In this document: one piece after another, positions 22,745-33,639 of the stretch
Layout: each line of letters opens with the position of its first letter
Position numbering within the stretch: position 1 is the first letter of the stretch
Assembly (NCBI RefSeq): GCF_002099425.1
Contig: NW_018343992.1
Location: forward strand, 3,116,001 to 3,180,000
Origin: Phascolarctos cinereus
Taxonomy: Eukaryota; Chordata; Mammalia; Diprotodontia; Phascolarctidae
Direction of reading: 5' to 3'
DNA: 64,000 bases
Notes under the pieces: model-generated
What the model was told of the DNA's origin: nothing
Seen by the model: only the letters and a program-made list of their open reading frames with translations
Databases searched by the model: none
Program-made: the position numbers and the translations under genes

Positions 22745-23145
22745 AATAAAGCAAAGTGACCTAAAACCCATTTTATTGGTGTCTTTATGAGCATTTCTTG
22801 TGGAACTCACTCCATATCCTTACTGAAGCCAAAATATATTATGTCTTTCAAATCCTCTAGGACAACCAGGCTTGTCACTCTGTCATGGGAGGAAATTAAC
22901 TTGATTTGACAGGATTTATTTTTCACAATGCCAAGTAGATTTTTACCCAGTACCCCATGATTTTCTAGGTGCTTGCAAATTGATTTTTTGATGATACGTT
23001 TCAGTAAGTTTCCAAGTAGGGAGTGAATGCTGACAGGTCTATAATTTCTAGGGTTATCTTTTTTTTTCTCTTAAAAAAAAAGATAAACAGCAAGTTGTGG
23101 CCTTTGTCAGGCACCTCTCTAGTCCTTCATGAATTCTCCTGATAA
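22745..23145 (-). repeat. L3/CR1-type LINE, reverse-transcriptase fragment
   Basis: Read on the minus strand from about 23060, one frame is open for some 70 codons and includes NYRPVSIHSLLGNLLKRII, then CKHLENHGVLGKN, SCQIKLISSHDRVTSLV and FSKDME. These match the CR1/L3 reverse-transcriptase motifs NYRPVSLTS...GK..E.II, HG...D.QHGF, and F.KAFD in order. One in-frame TGA follows FSKDME, where the family usually has a Trp or similar residue. The preserved frame is unusual for so old a family. Confidence 0.75.
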
Positions 23146-23159
23146 TGGTTAAGTGGGAA

Positions 23160-23285
23160 TTCAATAAAATAAAGTTGAAGTCATAGGGACCTGAGTTTTG
23201 CCCAGGTAACCTTGAATCAAAGACTTCCCCATCTCAACATGGTTATTATTATCCCACCTCAGATAGTACCTGTTCTTATATCACA
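23160..23285 (+). repeat. MIR fragment
   Basis: It has aagtcatagggacctgagtt, then caggtaaccttgaatcaaag and attattatcccacctcagat, the MIR body in sense orientation. Confidence 0.4.
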
Positions 23286-23499
23286 GCTGCCAAAAAAATA
23301 AACAAACAAAAACTCTTCAAAATAGTATGTTAGAACTTCTAGTTTCTAGGATCTAACAACTGGGGGTTGTCTATACAAAATATGTTATAGAAATGTAAGG
23401 GGATATTGTGGTGATTAAAGAAATGAATATGAGAAATTTAATGGGATCTAAGAAAGATGAATTTATCGTTGATCAAAACTCATTGATTTTGAAGACTAT

Positions 23500-23845
23500 A
23501 TATATATTTCAAATAACGTAAACAAAACCAAACAAAACCACTGAATGGAGACTGAGTTCTGAGTGATTATAAAAAACAATACATGTCCTGGGAATAATGA
23601 AACATTATGAAACATAATGTCCTCTCAGAAAAGATGTGGAGGGCTATGGTGGCTGAATGTTGCATATAGGGTTGGATAACGGCAATAGTTACTTCTGCTT
23701 AATTGCTTTTCTTTTTTTTTTTTCTACGTACAAGAGATTAATGAGAGTGGGGTGGGATTATGAAACAGACCAGGATGTAGGCACAAATCAAAGACCAATG
23801 TAATGTAAAAAACAAAAGGCAACAAAAAATTTTATTTAAAATGAA
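23500..23845 (+). mobile_element. L1-like 3' tail, second type
   Basis: It contains actgagttctgagtgattat, then tggctgaatgttgcatatag, ttacttctgcttaattgc, a T-run, a G-rich block (23748-23757) and an A-rich end with aaaggcaacaaaa. I associate this with a marsupial retroelement 3' end from memory; the family name is uncertain. Confidence 0.4.
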
Positions 23846-23849
23846 ATTC

Positions 23850-24295
23850 CTAATTTGTAGATTGTCTAGACTTGTTAGCTACTTCTTCACTCATTTTGTC
23901 CTAATTAGATCAGTTTTGCTAGTTGAACATTTAAAATTTTAAATACTAAATTAAAATGTATTTCTTCACTTGTCCTAAACAGCAGGCAGCATTATAATAA
24001 ATCATTAGAGCCATAGGACGTAGAATTTTCCATGGCTAGAATAAAGAGATTAGAGAGATCAAATATGATTCATATTTAATTAGATTTTGTGATTATAATT
24101 TATGAAGAAGAATATTAACAAATGACCTGAATAATAAATGGCTTGAAAAATCTCAATACATACATATGAGATAAATGTATATATTACATGAATATACAGA
24201 GAGGATAGATGATGAGAGTAATCCTATTAAAATGTAGATATGTTGACTTTTTGTGTAATGTGTTATATTTGTGCATAAGATACAATTTTCAGTGA
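23850..24295. other. Unclassified AT-rich stretch
   Basis: No gene or named repeat seen. Confidence 0.45.
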
Positions 24296-24299
24296 TCTC

Positions 24300-25545
24300 A
24301 TAATTGCCAGATCTAATGGCTTTTTCTCAATCCTCATCCTTCTTGGCCTCTCTTCAGTATTTGACACTGTTGACCTCCTTCTCTTCCTGTATACTGTTCC
24401 TTTCTGTGGGCTTTTGTGATATTGATCTCTTGGTTCTCCCCTTACCTGTCTCAGTCTTACCTGTCTACTTCTTCTTAGTCTCCTTTGCTGGACTTTCACC
24501 CATGCCATCTCCCTAATGGTGGCTATGACTCAAGACTCTTTCTTGGGCCTTCTTTTCTCCATATCCTTGCTTGGTGATTTCATCAGCTCTCATTATGGAT
24601 TTAGTGATTACTTCTAAGCAGATGATGGCCAGATTTCTATATCCAGTGCTGGTCTCTCTCCTGAGCTTCTATCCTGAATCACTAAATTCCTATTGGACAT
24701 TTCAGAGTAAATTCCTCTTAGGTAGCTTGAACTCAACAATTCAAGAAGAGAATGCTTTATCTTTTCTCTCAAAACCTACCTTTCTCCTGTTAAAGGGACC
24801 ACCCTTGTTTCAGTGTCAGAGTTTCCAACCTTGTTCTTATCCTCAACCCCTCACTCTTACTCACTATGTATATCCAATCTTTTGACAAATCTTGTTTCTT
24901 TCTCTACAGCTCTTTCTCTCTACATTTCCTTCTCTCCCCTCATTTAGCTATCACCTTAATCCAGGTCTGTATCACTACTATCTGATTTGTCGTATTAGCT
25001 TCTTAATTGGCTTCCCTGTCTCAAATCTCCCCTCATTCCAATCCATTCCCCACACAACGGTCAAAGTGATTTCCTAAAGTACATTTCACTCCCCTACTCA
25101 ATAAGCTTGAGGGACTCACTATTACCTCTAGGATATATCCTCTGTTTGACATTCAAAGTTATTTCATAACACAGCCCCTCTCTATCTTTCTAATCTTCTC
25201 AAATAATCCATAAACTGTATAGACCAGCAATAATGACCTACTTCCTTTACTCTTCCATCTCCCTTCTTGTGCACTGGTTATACCCCATGCCTTGAGTGGT
25301 CTCCCTACTCAACCTTTTCTTCTCAGAATTGTTGGTTTTCTTCATTATCCCAGCTACTGTAGTCCTCCACTCTAAGATTATCTTCTATCTACACTTTAAA
25401 TTTTGTATACCTTTATTTATAAACATTACCTCTCCTATTAGAATGAAAACTCCTTTAGAGCAGGTACTGTTTTTACTTTTTTCCAGAAAATAGTAAGGAC
25501 TTAATAAGTCTTTGCTGACTAAATGATTGATTGATTGATTGATCA
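24300..25545 (+). repeat. LINE-2, long copy ending in (ATTG)n
   Basis: It runs from ORF2 (ctcttcagtatttgacactg, the AFDTVDH motif region) through gcagatgatggccagatttc (ADD region), ccattccccacacaacggtc, and ccccatgccttgagtggtct to the 3' UTR (gaatgaaaactcctttagag) and a tgattgattgattgattga terminus. It is one of the longest L2 copies in the window. The open frames at 24304-25493 and on the minus strand are its remnants. Confidence 0.8.
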
Positions 25546-25590
25546 AGCAAAGAGGGCAGTCAGGAATTTGGTTTAGCTTATCAGGATGAG

Positions 25591-25593
25591 GTA

Positions 25594-25625
<32 letters not shown>

Positions 25626-25627
25626 AA
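25591..25627. repeat. (AAAAC)n tract
   Basis: About six AAAAC units flanked by extra A. Confidence 0.9.
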
Positions 25628-25885
25628 CATAAGAGACCAGAAACTGAGGCAAAGCAGATAAAAAGCAACAATCAGCAGTACAAAAGACTAGAATTAAGTT
25701 ACTCAACTTATTCCAGGAACACAGAGAAGAGTGTATTGTAAAACCAATGTCAACACCACAGGAATTAAAAGTTAAGAGGGGTTTCAGAAAATACTAAACT
25801 ACTAAGATTCATGGGTTGAGACAGGTTAGGCTAGATAGACTGATCAACAGCACAGAGAAAGATTACCTTGGAGTCTTATGCCCTA
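25628..25885. other. Unclassified stretch
   Basis: No gene or named repeat seen. Confidence 0.45.
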
Positions 25886-25887
25886 GA

Positions 25888-26025
25888 TGAGGAGTGGGGA
25901 ACCTGCTATACACCTAGAAGGATGTTCTCTATGTAGGTTAGCTCATTCAGTCTTAGTCCTTGGTTTGATACCAAGGCCTTATCATACTTTGATGCAAAAC
26001 CTGGGGGTCAAAAAGAGGGGAAGTT
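25888..26025 (+). mobile_element. Possible hAT MITE remnant
   Basis: It begins aggagtggggaacctg, like the end of the better copy at 43656, and has a partial middle. The far end is not clear. Confidence 0.3.
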
Positions 26026-26029
26026 TTTC

Positions 26030-26465
26030 TTCAAAGACTATACAGCTAGATTCAGCCTTTCAGTCAATCCATAAATCAACAAATAAATATTTGACACTCA
26101 TAATTATTTTAAAAAAAAACACACCATACAATTTATTAGCATCTTTTTCTGTTTACATACTAGGTGCCTTTGGAAAATCACCCTTCTCCTGAACTGTAAC
26201 CCTCATTGAACCCTCTCTTGTAAAAAAGGACAGTTAAGCAGAAACACTAGATGTACCATTTGCCACCGAGAGGGCACACAACATTCTTCCCTATGACTCT
26301 CCCTGCCTCTCTGCCATGAGAAGGGAGCTATAGTTTATTATCTCTTCTCTGGATAGATCATTGTTCTTTCAGTTACTCAGAGCTTGATTTCCTTTCAGTC
26401 ATCTATTCATTTATCCTGTTATAATCATTGCATATCTTTGTTTTGGCTCTGCTTATTTCATTTTG
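26030..26465. other. Unclassified stretch, possible L2 tail
   Basis: The stretch 26060-26185 has weak L2-tail character (aatcaacaaataaatatttg; catactaggtgccttt). The rest is unassigned. Confidence 0.35.
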
Positions 26466-26469
26466 AAAC

Positions 26470-26634
26470 AGAAGATCATAGACTTATAGAGGTAGAGACA
26501 GGACTTTTGAGGTCATTAAGCCCAACCAACGCCTTTTACAGATGAAAACCCGAGAGATAAGACAAACTTCACCCAAGGCTACACAGATAGTAAATGACAG
26601 AGCCCAAATTTGAACTCAGGCACTCTGACCACAA
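26470..26634 (-). repeat. MIR-like SINE
   Basis: The order is gatcatagacttatagagg, ttttacagatgaaaacccga, cacccaaggctacacagata, aatttgaactcaggcactct. A later SINE cut it at the end. Confidence 0.6.
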
Positions 26635-26885
26635 CTAGGTAGGCATCTAGGCAGCACAGTGGATAGAGTACTAGGCTTTTAGTTAGGAAGTCCCATCTTC
26701 CTCACTTCAAATCTGACTTCAGACACTTATTAGCTTTGTGACCCTGGACAAGTCACTTAACCCTGTTTGCCTCAGTTTTCTCATTTGTAAAATGAGCTAG
26801 AGAAGGAAATGGCCAACCACTCCAGTATCTTTGCCAAGAAAACCCCAAATGGGGTCATGAAGAATCAACACAACTAAACAACAAG
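26635..26885 (+). mobile_element. tRNA-headed SINE with RTE-like tail, TSD found
   Basis: The head is aggcagcacagtggatagag. The tail has gccaaccactccagtatctt then aatggggtcatgaagaatca. The flanking direct repeat is tctgaccacaa (26624-26634) against tctgattacaa (26886-26896), 9 of 11 matching, so the insertion went into the MIR at 26470. Confidence 0.8.
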
Positions 26886-27058
26886 TCTGATTACAAATCG
26901 AATACTCATCATTGAGCTTCAGTGTATGGGGATTTGTGTCTACCAACTAATCAAATAATCGATGAACAAGCATTTTTCAAGCCTCTCCTGTGTGCCAGGG
27001 GTTCAATGACAAAAAGGAAACAGTTCCTTGTCCAGAGGAACTTATATTTAATTGGAAG

Positions 27059-27284
27059 CAGGGGTGTGCTAGAAGCACCTCAAACTAGAGGAGATTGTTA
27101 TATTTTTAGTACGAGCATTACACCTCAAAAATTTGTAAATGCTACTAATCAGGATGTGATTTATTGTTTTGTTAATTGTTTAGGTTTGAAATTGTGATGA
27201 AAAAATGTAATAATGCAGATTAAACCTTAAATGGTGTCTGTTTCTGGAGAGCTGATTTGTTAAGCATTTACCAACATATCTCTG
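27059..27284 (+). mobile_element. hAT-like MITE, 226 bp, family A
   Basis: Ends are caggggtgtgctag and ccaacatatctctg; the inverted ends match at 9 of 14 positions and all mismatches are transitions. The internal ttgttaagcatttacca block is shared with the copy at 60127. No clear TSD here. Confidence 0.65.
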
Positions 27285-27312
27285 ATGAAGAAAACCACCA
27301 ATATGTATGTGT

Positions 27313-27360
27313 CTATATATATATACATATATATACATATATATGTATATATATATATAT

Positions 27361-27408
<48 letters not shown>
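27313..27408. repeat. (TA)n-(CA)n compound microsatellite
   Basis: An imperfect TA/CATA part (27313-27362) passes into about 23 uninterrupted CA units (27363-27408). It gives spurious frames on both strands. Confidence 0.95.
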
Positions 27409-27411
<3 letters not shown>

Positions 27412-27899
27412 GGGATCAGAAAGGCTTCATGTAGAAGGTGTAGCTTGAGCCACACTATGAAAAAACAACAACTTAGAATTCTAAAAGGCAGAGATGAGAT
27501 ATGGGAGACAGTCAGTTCAAAGGCACAGAGATAAGTAACAGAATGTTGTGTGTGAGAAATAACAAGAAATCCTGTTTGGTTGCATTGTAGAAAGTTTGTA
27601 ATTTATTCTAGAAGTCCTAGGGAGCCAGAGAGTTAATTGTCAGACCTGTGCTTTGGGAGAATCACTTTGGCACAGAGAAAGCAGAGACTTGAAGCAAGCA
27701 GACCAATTAGGAGGCTACTGCAATGTAATGTGACCAAAACCCATGTGGTGGCCATCTGAGTAGAGAGAATGGGATAGATGTATGATCTATTGTGAAGGTG
27801 GAATCAACAAGATTTGGCAACTGAATTTCTGCCTAGTTGTAGACTTCTTTTCTATAAATCTCAAACACTGTTGTTTTCAATATACTTTCCATAGCAATA

Positions 27900-28240
27900 T
27901 CATGAGATCAGAAGGGGATGGAAATGTTGAGCTCTGTCCTTGTCAGATAACATCTGGAGAACTGTGTTCAAGCCTGGATACCACAATTTATGAACAACAT
28001 CAACAGGCCAAAGAGTACCCTAATGAGGATTAGTTAAAGAACTGAAGATATATAGCCTTGATAACAGAGTAGTCTGTAAGGAAATGATAATTGTTTTATT
28101 TATTTGAAGTACTGCTAGGTGAAAGAGGAAATAGTCTTATTCTTGGATACAGCAAGGAACGATGGATAGATGTTACAGAGAGGTAGATCTAAGCTTCATA
28201 TAACAAACACACACTTTCTCTTTCTCTCTCTCTCTGTCTT

Positions 28241-28280
<40 letters not shown>

Positions 28281-28475
28281 ATGACTATTCAAAAACGGAA
28301 TGGGTTTCTTCACAATGTAGCCATTTCCCTCTTAGAAATTTTCAAGTAAAATCTGGTTCTTCATTTGTCAATTATGTTGTGGAGATGATTCTTGTCTAGG
28401 TAGATGTTGCATTAGGTAGGTGTTGGCCTCCCTAAGAGGTGACTCTGAGGTACCTTCCAACTCTAAAGTTCTGAG
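27900..28475 (+). repeat. L3/CR1-type LINE 3' end
   Basis: The order is gaactgtgttcaagcctgga, ccctaatgaggattagttaa, agccttgataacagagtag, aacggaatgggtttcttcac, ttagaaattttcaagtaaaa and gtaccttccaactctaaag. This is the sense 3' end of CR1/L3 LINEs (…GLF.LE.RR..., KWN.LP.E, LEVFK...). A (CT)/(CA) microsatellite (28208-28276) has grown inside it. Confidence 0.7.
28208..28276. repeat. (CT)n-(CA)n microsatellite
   Basis: CT-rich units followed by about 15 CA units, inside the CR1 copy. Confidence 0.9.
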
Positions 28476-30785
28476 ATGCCTTGGTACCTACCTGTTTCAC
28501 CCTGTCTTGAAAGTCTGAAAGTTCTGGTTCTATCAGAACCTTGTCACCTACTCACTTTATCCCTCTATCTTTTCTGGCGATTTCTTTCAACTAGTTCAAA
28601 ATTTGATGAACTACCCTCTTTTACATATACCATCTGGAATTCAGTCCAGGTGCCGTAGCTAGGCCAGGTCAGACCCTCCACAGCTTGCATCTCTTTGTTC
28701 TAGATGTCACCATAATTAGGGAGGCAAAGGAGATGAGCTTCAGTATTGGGAAGGCAGCAGCCTCTATCAGTGGCCATAATAAGTTCATTGGCCTTTCTCC
28801 CAAATCAAGGTTATTTGTAAACTATAATGGCCCACAAATCCAGTGCTTTGATGTTTTGACGAAGGGCCATGATACTGTAACTGCCAAGCTGGGTGTGTTG
28901 GGAGGAAGGAGAGCGAGCAAGATCTACGTGGCAAAGCAGTGAGCCTCCGGGGGTCTACTGTTCCTGCAGTATGTCTATGTTGCATTCTCTTAGACTGTTA
29001 GGTCTCCAGCTTAATGCATTGGACTGTGCGATAACTTGCCAGAATCTTAGGTAGGGAATACTGATGAGGCAAGATCTTTAACAATACCCTTTTATCCCTT
29101 CCCTAATTTATTGGGGAAACTCTCTGTCTTAGGGCTTGGAGAACCAGAAGGTAATCCCAGCATCTTGTGTCATTGCCCTGCCCCTTTCATATAGATTCAT
29201 CTGCAGGGGTTGTACAAAGTATGGAGGTGTGAAAGTAAAAATTTCAAAGTACTGACTAGCAAAATCATTTCTCATCAGGAATTCCCCAATGGAGGTTAAA
29301 CTCAGAGCCCCCTCTTCTCCACCCCCGCCCATGCTTTCCACACTGGTGATTCTGCTGCCACCTGAGACCATAATTGTATATCCACCTATTTTCCAGGGAC
29401 TGCAGGAAGAGGTATTAACCTTCCCTAGTCAGTGTCAGACTCAGCTTTGCACTCTATCATCATACCAGGCACAGTTGGTGTTCATTACTGAGAAATTGAG
29501 AGAGATTACAACTTGATTGAGTAGTGCCCTTGGTAGAAAAGGGAACATTCTTTGTTGGGGGCTAATATTGCTTTGAAGCTGAGTTCTAGCTATGTTCTGG
29601 TGCCCTTGCAGGAAAGAACATGTTAGTTTATCCTAGGCAGGGAGGAGGACCCATTACACCTTTTAACTAATGATTTCTATCAGTTAAATTCCATGTGGAG
29701 ATAGGAGGAGGTAGTGGGGATGAAGGTTTTTTTCCTTTCTTTTCTTTTTCTTTTAAGGGTTAAAGGAGGAGATCTAGCTAGTTGGCAGCTTACACCATTC
29801 AAATTACAATGAACATTCTTCTTCAAATGAGTAATGGACTGCAAGACTAAAAGAATGAGTGTCTTAGAAGTGATCTCAGGAAGAGTGGGCTATACTGATA
29901 GACCACAATCCAGGAGGAAGACAGCTGTGGCTAATAGCCCTAATAAGGACACCGGGCCCCCTCCTATGAGGAGGCTGCCTATAGGCAGCATGTGACAGCT
30001 GAGAGAGCTAGAGCTTCTTTGGCTTCTTAAACTTGCCCATTTTATAAAAAATGAACTCTGTTGAAAGAAGGGAGAGGAAAAGAGCCAAGCAGGGACTTCT
30101 TTGTGTCAGAGCTTTGAGAGTCTAGGGTTCTTAGGTTACTTTCTCTGTTTGTGTATGTGCTATTCTATATTCTGCTTGTCCTGAAGTAAAGTTATCTGTG
30201 TCAGGCAGTGTTGCTAGCTATCCAAGGCCATTGGCATAGAAAATACTGAAGGACTGCTGATGATGTCTCTGTGTCAGAAGACTGGTGACAGCTGTGTCCT
30301 TGACAACTTATGAACCAATTCCTTTTGAGGAGGAAGATGTGCCTGTGTTAGGGATGGAGGGACACACAGTCAGACCACAAATGACCCTGATATCATGGCT
30401 GCTTCATTTAGACTAATGTACTAGCTTATCTTAGATCTCATCTCATAGGTGGTCATGTTTCTAGCTCCCCACAATTACTGGTCTGTAGAGATTAGAAAAA
30501 CATTTCCCGGTCTGGAGTTAGGAAATCTATTCACTTCCCAAGCCTAAGGCTGATTGGGTGTGGCTTCTGAAAACAACATTTGCTATTAATTACAAATAAG
30601 AATTTATATGTATAAAATATTAATATAGTCTTGCAATCCCTCTGATAAATTAGCAGGTGTATTTTACCATGGCATTTTTTGGGGGGAAATAGTTTCTCTG
30701 TAGGGAAAATATAAAGGAATAATGAAAGATTAGGCTGGAAACATAGGTATTGAATAGACTGTGGCAGTTTTGAAATATCAACCAG
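28476..30785. other. Unclassified 2.3 kb block
   Basis: This stretch looks less AT-rich than its surroundings and contains no repeat that I can name. It has an 85-codon plus frame (28685-28942) and a 75-codon plus frame (29289-29516), neither with a domain I recognise. It could be unique sequence, an old element of unknown family, or a decayed retrocopy. Confidence 0.4.
28685..28942 (+). other. Open frame of 85 codons, unrecognised
   Basis: The frame ends in a Lys/Arg-rich stretch and carries a mixed-composition middle (SPKSRLFVNYNGPQIQCFDV) that reads like real protein more than simple repeat does. No family recognised, no clear splice sites. It could be a remnant of a retrocopied gene. Confidence 0.2.
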
Positions 30786-30786
30786 A

Positions 30787-31018
30787 CCAGAGCTGTCAAA
30801 CAAGCAACCCACAGCTACATTGTGTACCTACAGCATGCCTATGCCAGATGAAATGTAACTGGAAAATATTTAATAAATTAAATAAAATGTTAATTAATAA
30901 ATAAAAAGGCAACAGAATATAAGGTTAATTTATAATTTTCTAAATCAAAATGCAGCCCACAGGGAACGTTACGGAAGGTTTAGTGGTCCCAGTTTTTCTT
31001 TCAGTCTGACTCCACTGA
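30787..31018. mobile_element. hAT-Charlie-like MITE, family B
   Basis: One end carries agagctgtcaaacaagcaac. The interior has gatgaaatgtaactggaaaa, tatttaataaattaaataaa and aaaatgcagcccacagggaa, as in the copy at 45355. The other end is ttctttcagtctgactcc. Confidence 0.6.
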
Positions 31019-31825
31019 ACCAGATTAAGGAGCTTAGACTTTATTTCATGAGTAATAGGGAGCCATAAGCTCCGTGTTATTATTATTATTTTTTTTTGCT
31101 AGAAGAGTACAATGACATAGAGGCATGTTTTAGGAAGTTTATTCTAGGAGTGGTATTCAGACTGAACAGAAGAGGAAAAAGACTGCAGGCATGGTGGTCA
31201 ATTAGGTAATTATAGTATGTCAAAGTGGCTAGAACACTTTGAACTTAGAAAGACACTAGATTTGTAACCCTGGGCAAGTCACTAAACCTCTGTCTGCCTG
31301 AGTTTACTCTCCTGTAAACTGGGGATAATCGCATTTACCTCACAGAGCTGTTGTGAGAGACAAATGAGACATTATTTGTAAAGTGCTTGGACATATAGTA
31401 AGCCCTTAATAAATGCTTTATTCCCTTCTCCTTTCTCTCTCCCCCTCCCCATGCCCAGTTCAGTCATAAGATGATTATGGACTAAAATAGGGTAGAGACA
31501 GTGGAAGTGAAAGACAATACCCAATTCAAGAGACATAACACTCATCAGAAGGAAAAAAAATATCCACAAGACTTAGTGATTACTAGATATGGGAAGCAAA
31601 GGAGATGGAAGAATCATGGAACCCTAAATTTTCAAGCTTCATTGATTTAGCATGGTGATGTTATTAATAGAAATATAGGGATTTGGTTTTGAAGATGATG
31701 GGTTCTGTTTTAAACATGTTGAGTTTGAGGTGATGGCACGACAACCATACGGTTATTTTAACAACTTCCCATGTGATATTTTGACATATTCAACTGAACC
31801 TCTGGAGAAAAATCCAGGTTGTAGA
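31018..31825 (-). repeat. LINE-2 split by a MIR
   Basis: The left piece has ggagcttagactttatttca and agtaatagggagccataagc. The right piece from 31455 has gacagtggaagtgaaagaca and aaacatgttgagtttgaggt. Both are antisense L2 ORF2. Confidence 0.6.
31215..31425 (+). repeat. MIR SINE
   Basis: Sense order: tgtaaccctgggcaagtcac, taaacctctgtctgcctgag, aactggggataatcgcattt, gagctgttgtgagagacaaa, agcccttaataaatgcttt. Confidence 0.75.
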
Positions 31826-32225
31826 TCATAGAATCCCAAAGTTGGAAGGGGTTTCAGAAATCAGCTAGTCCAAATGCTTGGCAGAAGCACACACCCCCTC
31901 AGTAGCATCTATGACCACTGCCATCCAGCTTCTGTCTCAAGTCCTATAGCATCAGAATACCCACAGCCAATCATTTTTGGTCAATTCTACTTGCCAGGAA
32001 ATTATTCTTATAGAAATCTGAAATCTACCTCTCAGTAGTTTCCATCCATTGATTACAATTTTGTGCTCTGAGGCTGAGTCCTTCTGCATGAGAACCCTCA
32101 AATATTTGGAGGTGGAGATCATGTCCCTCCCAAATATTCTCTTCTCCCAACCAAAAGTCTCTAGTTCCTTTAGTTTGTCTTTTTCTGGTAGTCATTGGCA
32201 TGAAAGTTGAAACCACTAGAGTGGA
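31826..32225 (-). repeat. L3/CR1-type LINE 3' end
   Basis: It starts atcatagaatcccaaagttg and gaaggggtttcagaaatcag, the antisense of the CR1 3' terminus, and continues to catgtccctcccaaatattc, tttagtttgtctttttctgg. Confidence 0.7.
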
Positions 32226-32239
32226 TGAAGTCTCCATCA

Positions 32240-32795
32240 GCACATAACATTATTTTAACCATATTAACCTTTTTTTGCCATTGGTAAGCTTCTTTGTTAC
32301 CATCTGTTTACTAGTTAATTACTGTCATGAAATATTGTTGCTCTCAGTTAATGTCCTTGGTGGGCTGGTATCAATATTATGCTAAATATTATCTTGTTTA
32401 AATTTTTTCTATTGGGCTCATTTTGCATCTAATATATGAAGTAGGTTCCTTACTCCTCAGAAACTCTGTTCAAATGACCCTTACTCCAGGGAAATATCCC
32501 TAATTTACCTCATAACTTAGGCATCAAAAATCAAAGGAGGTATGATTTCAATAGCATTGGCACCACAATGTTTCTTGGACTGGGCTATATTGTCTTCAAG
32601 AGTTATAAATGCATCCTTCTGTAGCAAACCTGGTAATAAACCTCTCTAAACTTGCTAGGCTGGTATTCAAATGATACTAAGGCAGCAAACATTGTCAAGC
32701 ACATACTCACACTTTACCATATTGGTAATTATTTTGGTCTGTGTACTCTTATAACTTATATTTACGAGTTGTACTGCATTAATTCCTTTAAATAG
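32240..32795. other. Unclassified stretch
   Basis: No gene or repeat that I can name. Confidence 0.4.
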
Positions 32796-32799
32796 ATGA

Positions 32800-33330
32800 T
32801 TATTGGTATAGTTTGTTTTATATACCTACTTTTCCCATTTCATCCCTTTCTTCACCCTCAACCCAAGAGCCATCCCATAAAATAAAGAAGAAAAAGAAAG
32901 TTCAGCAAAACTTTACCAATATACCAAAAAGTCTGAAAATACACACAATGCTCCACACTCATGTGTCTCTCACCTCAGCAAACGGATGGTGGTGGACAAT
33001 GTGTCTTCTCTTATGCCTTTTTTGGGTCTAAGCTTGCTCATTATAATTTCACAGTATTCTGTTTTGATTACTTTATTGTTCTCATTTACATTGTTGTTGT
33101 TTTGTCTGTTTTTTCCTGGTTCCTTCACTTCACTTTTCATCAGTTCATATTTGCCTTCCCACACTTCTCTGAACTCACTATTTTTCACACAGAGTAATAT
33201 TCAATAATGTTAACATACCATATTTGGCTTAGCCGTTCCCCAATCAATGGGTGTCTATGTTGTTTCTACTTCTTTGCTATCACAAAACATCCTACTTAAA
33301 ATATTTTAGTGTACATAATGTCTTTTATTG
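32800..33330 (-). mobile_element. L1-like fragment
   Basis: It includes atattcaataatgttaacat, ggcttagccgttccccaatc, aatgggtgtctatgttgttt and ctacttctttgctatcac. These are antisense blocks that I associate with the 3' part of marsupial L1. Open frames here are accidental. Confidence 0.4.
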
Positions 33331-33392
33331 TTGCTATTGTTGTTGTGGGTGGTGGTGGTTATAGTGGTGATGGTGGTGATGGTGATGATGTC
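33331..33392. repeat. Short (TGG)/(GATGGT) repeat
   Basis: Degenerate TGG and GATGGT units. Confidence 0.75.
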
Positions 33393-33479
33393 CCTGGAGT
33401 ATATGCCTAGCCACTGCATTCATGTTTATACCTGTTTATATTTCTATGTAAGTGTTATAATATTTTCTGTTCAGGTATT

Positions 33480-33630
33480 TTGTCTTTAACTAGATTGTAA
33501 ACTTCTTGAAGACAGGAACCATTATTCTATACCTATTCACAGAAACCAGTATTCAGCATTCTCTGCAGCTGTATGTACCATACAGCAATGCACCATATGT
33601 ACTCAATAAATGTTGACTATTTCTTAGTCA
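33480..33630 (+). repeat. LINE-2 3' tail
   Basis: It has tagattgtaaacttcttgaa, gacaggaaccattattc and tactcaataaatgttgacta. Confidence 0.6.
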
Positions 33631-33639
33631 AAATTGTGT

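Larger units (their letters stand above)
26950..27750 (-). repeat. LINE-2 interrupted by a hAT MITE and a microsatellite
   Basis: The left part (26950-27058) has ctcctgtgtgccaggggttc and ttgtccagaggaacttatat. The right part (27410-27750) has aaggcttcatgtagaaggtg, cctagggagccagagagtta and agaccaattaggaggctact. They read as one antisense L2 with the items at 27059-27408 in between. Confidence 0.65.

Noticed and set aside
29820-30300. Possible solo LTR in the unclassified block
   Set aside because: I could not find matched ends, a target duplication or a family match, so no viral fossil is called here.
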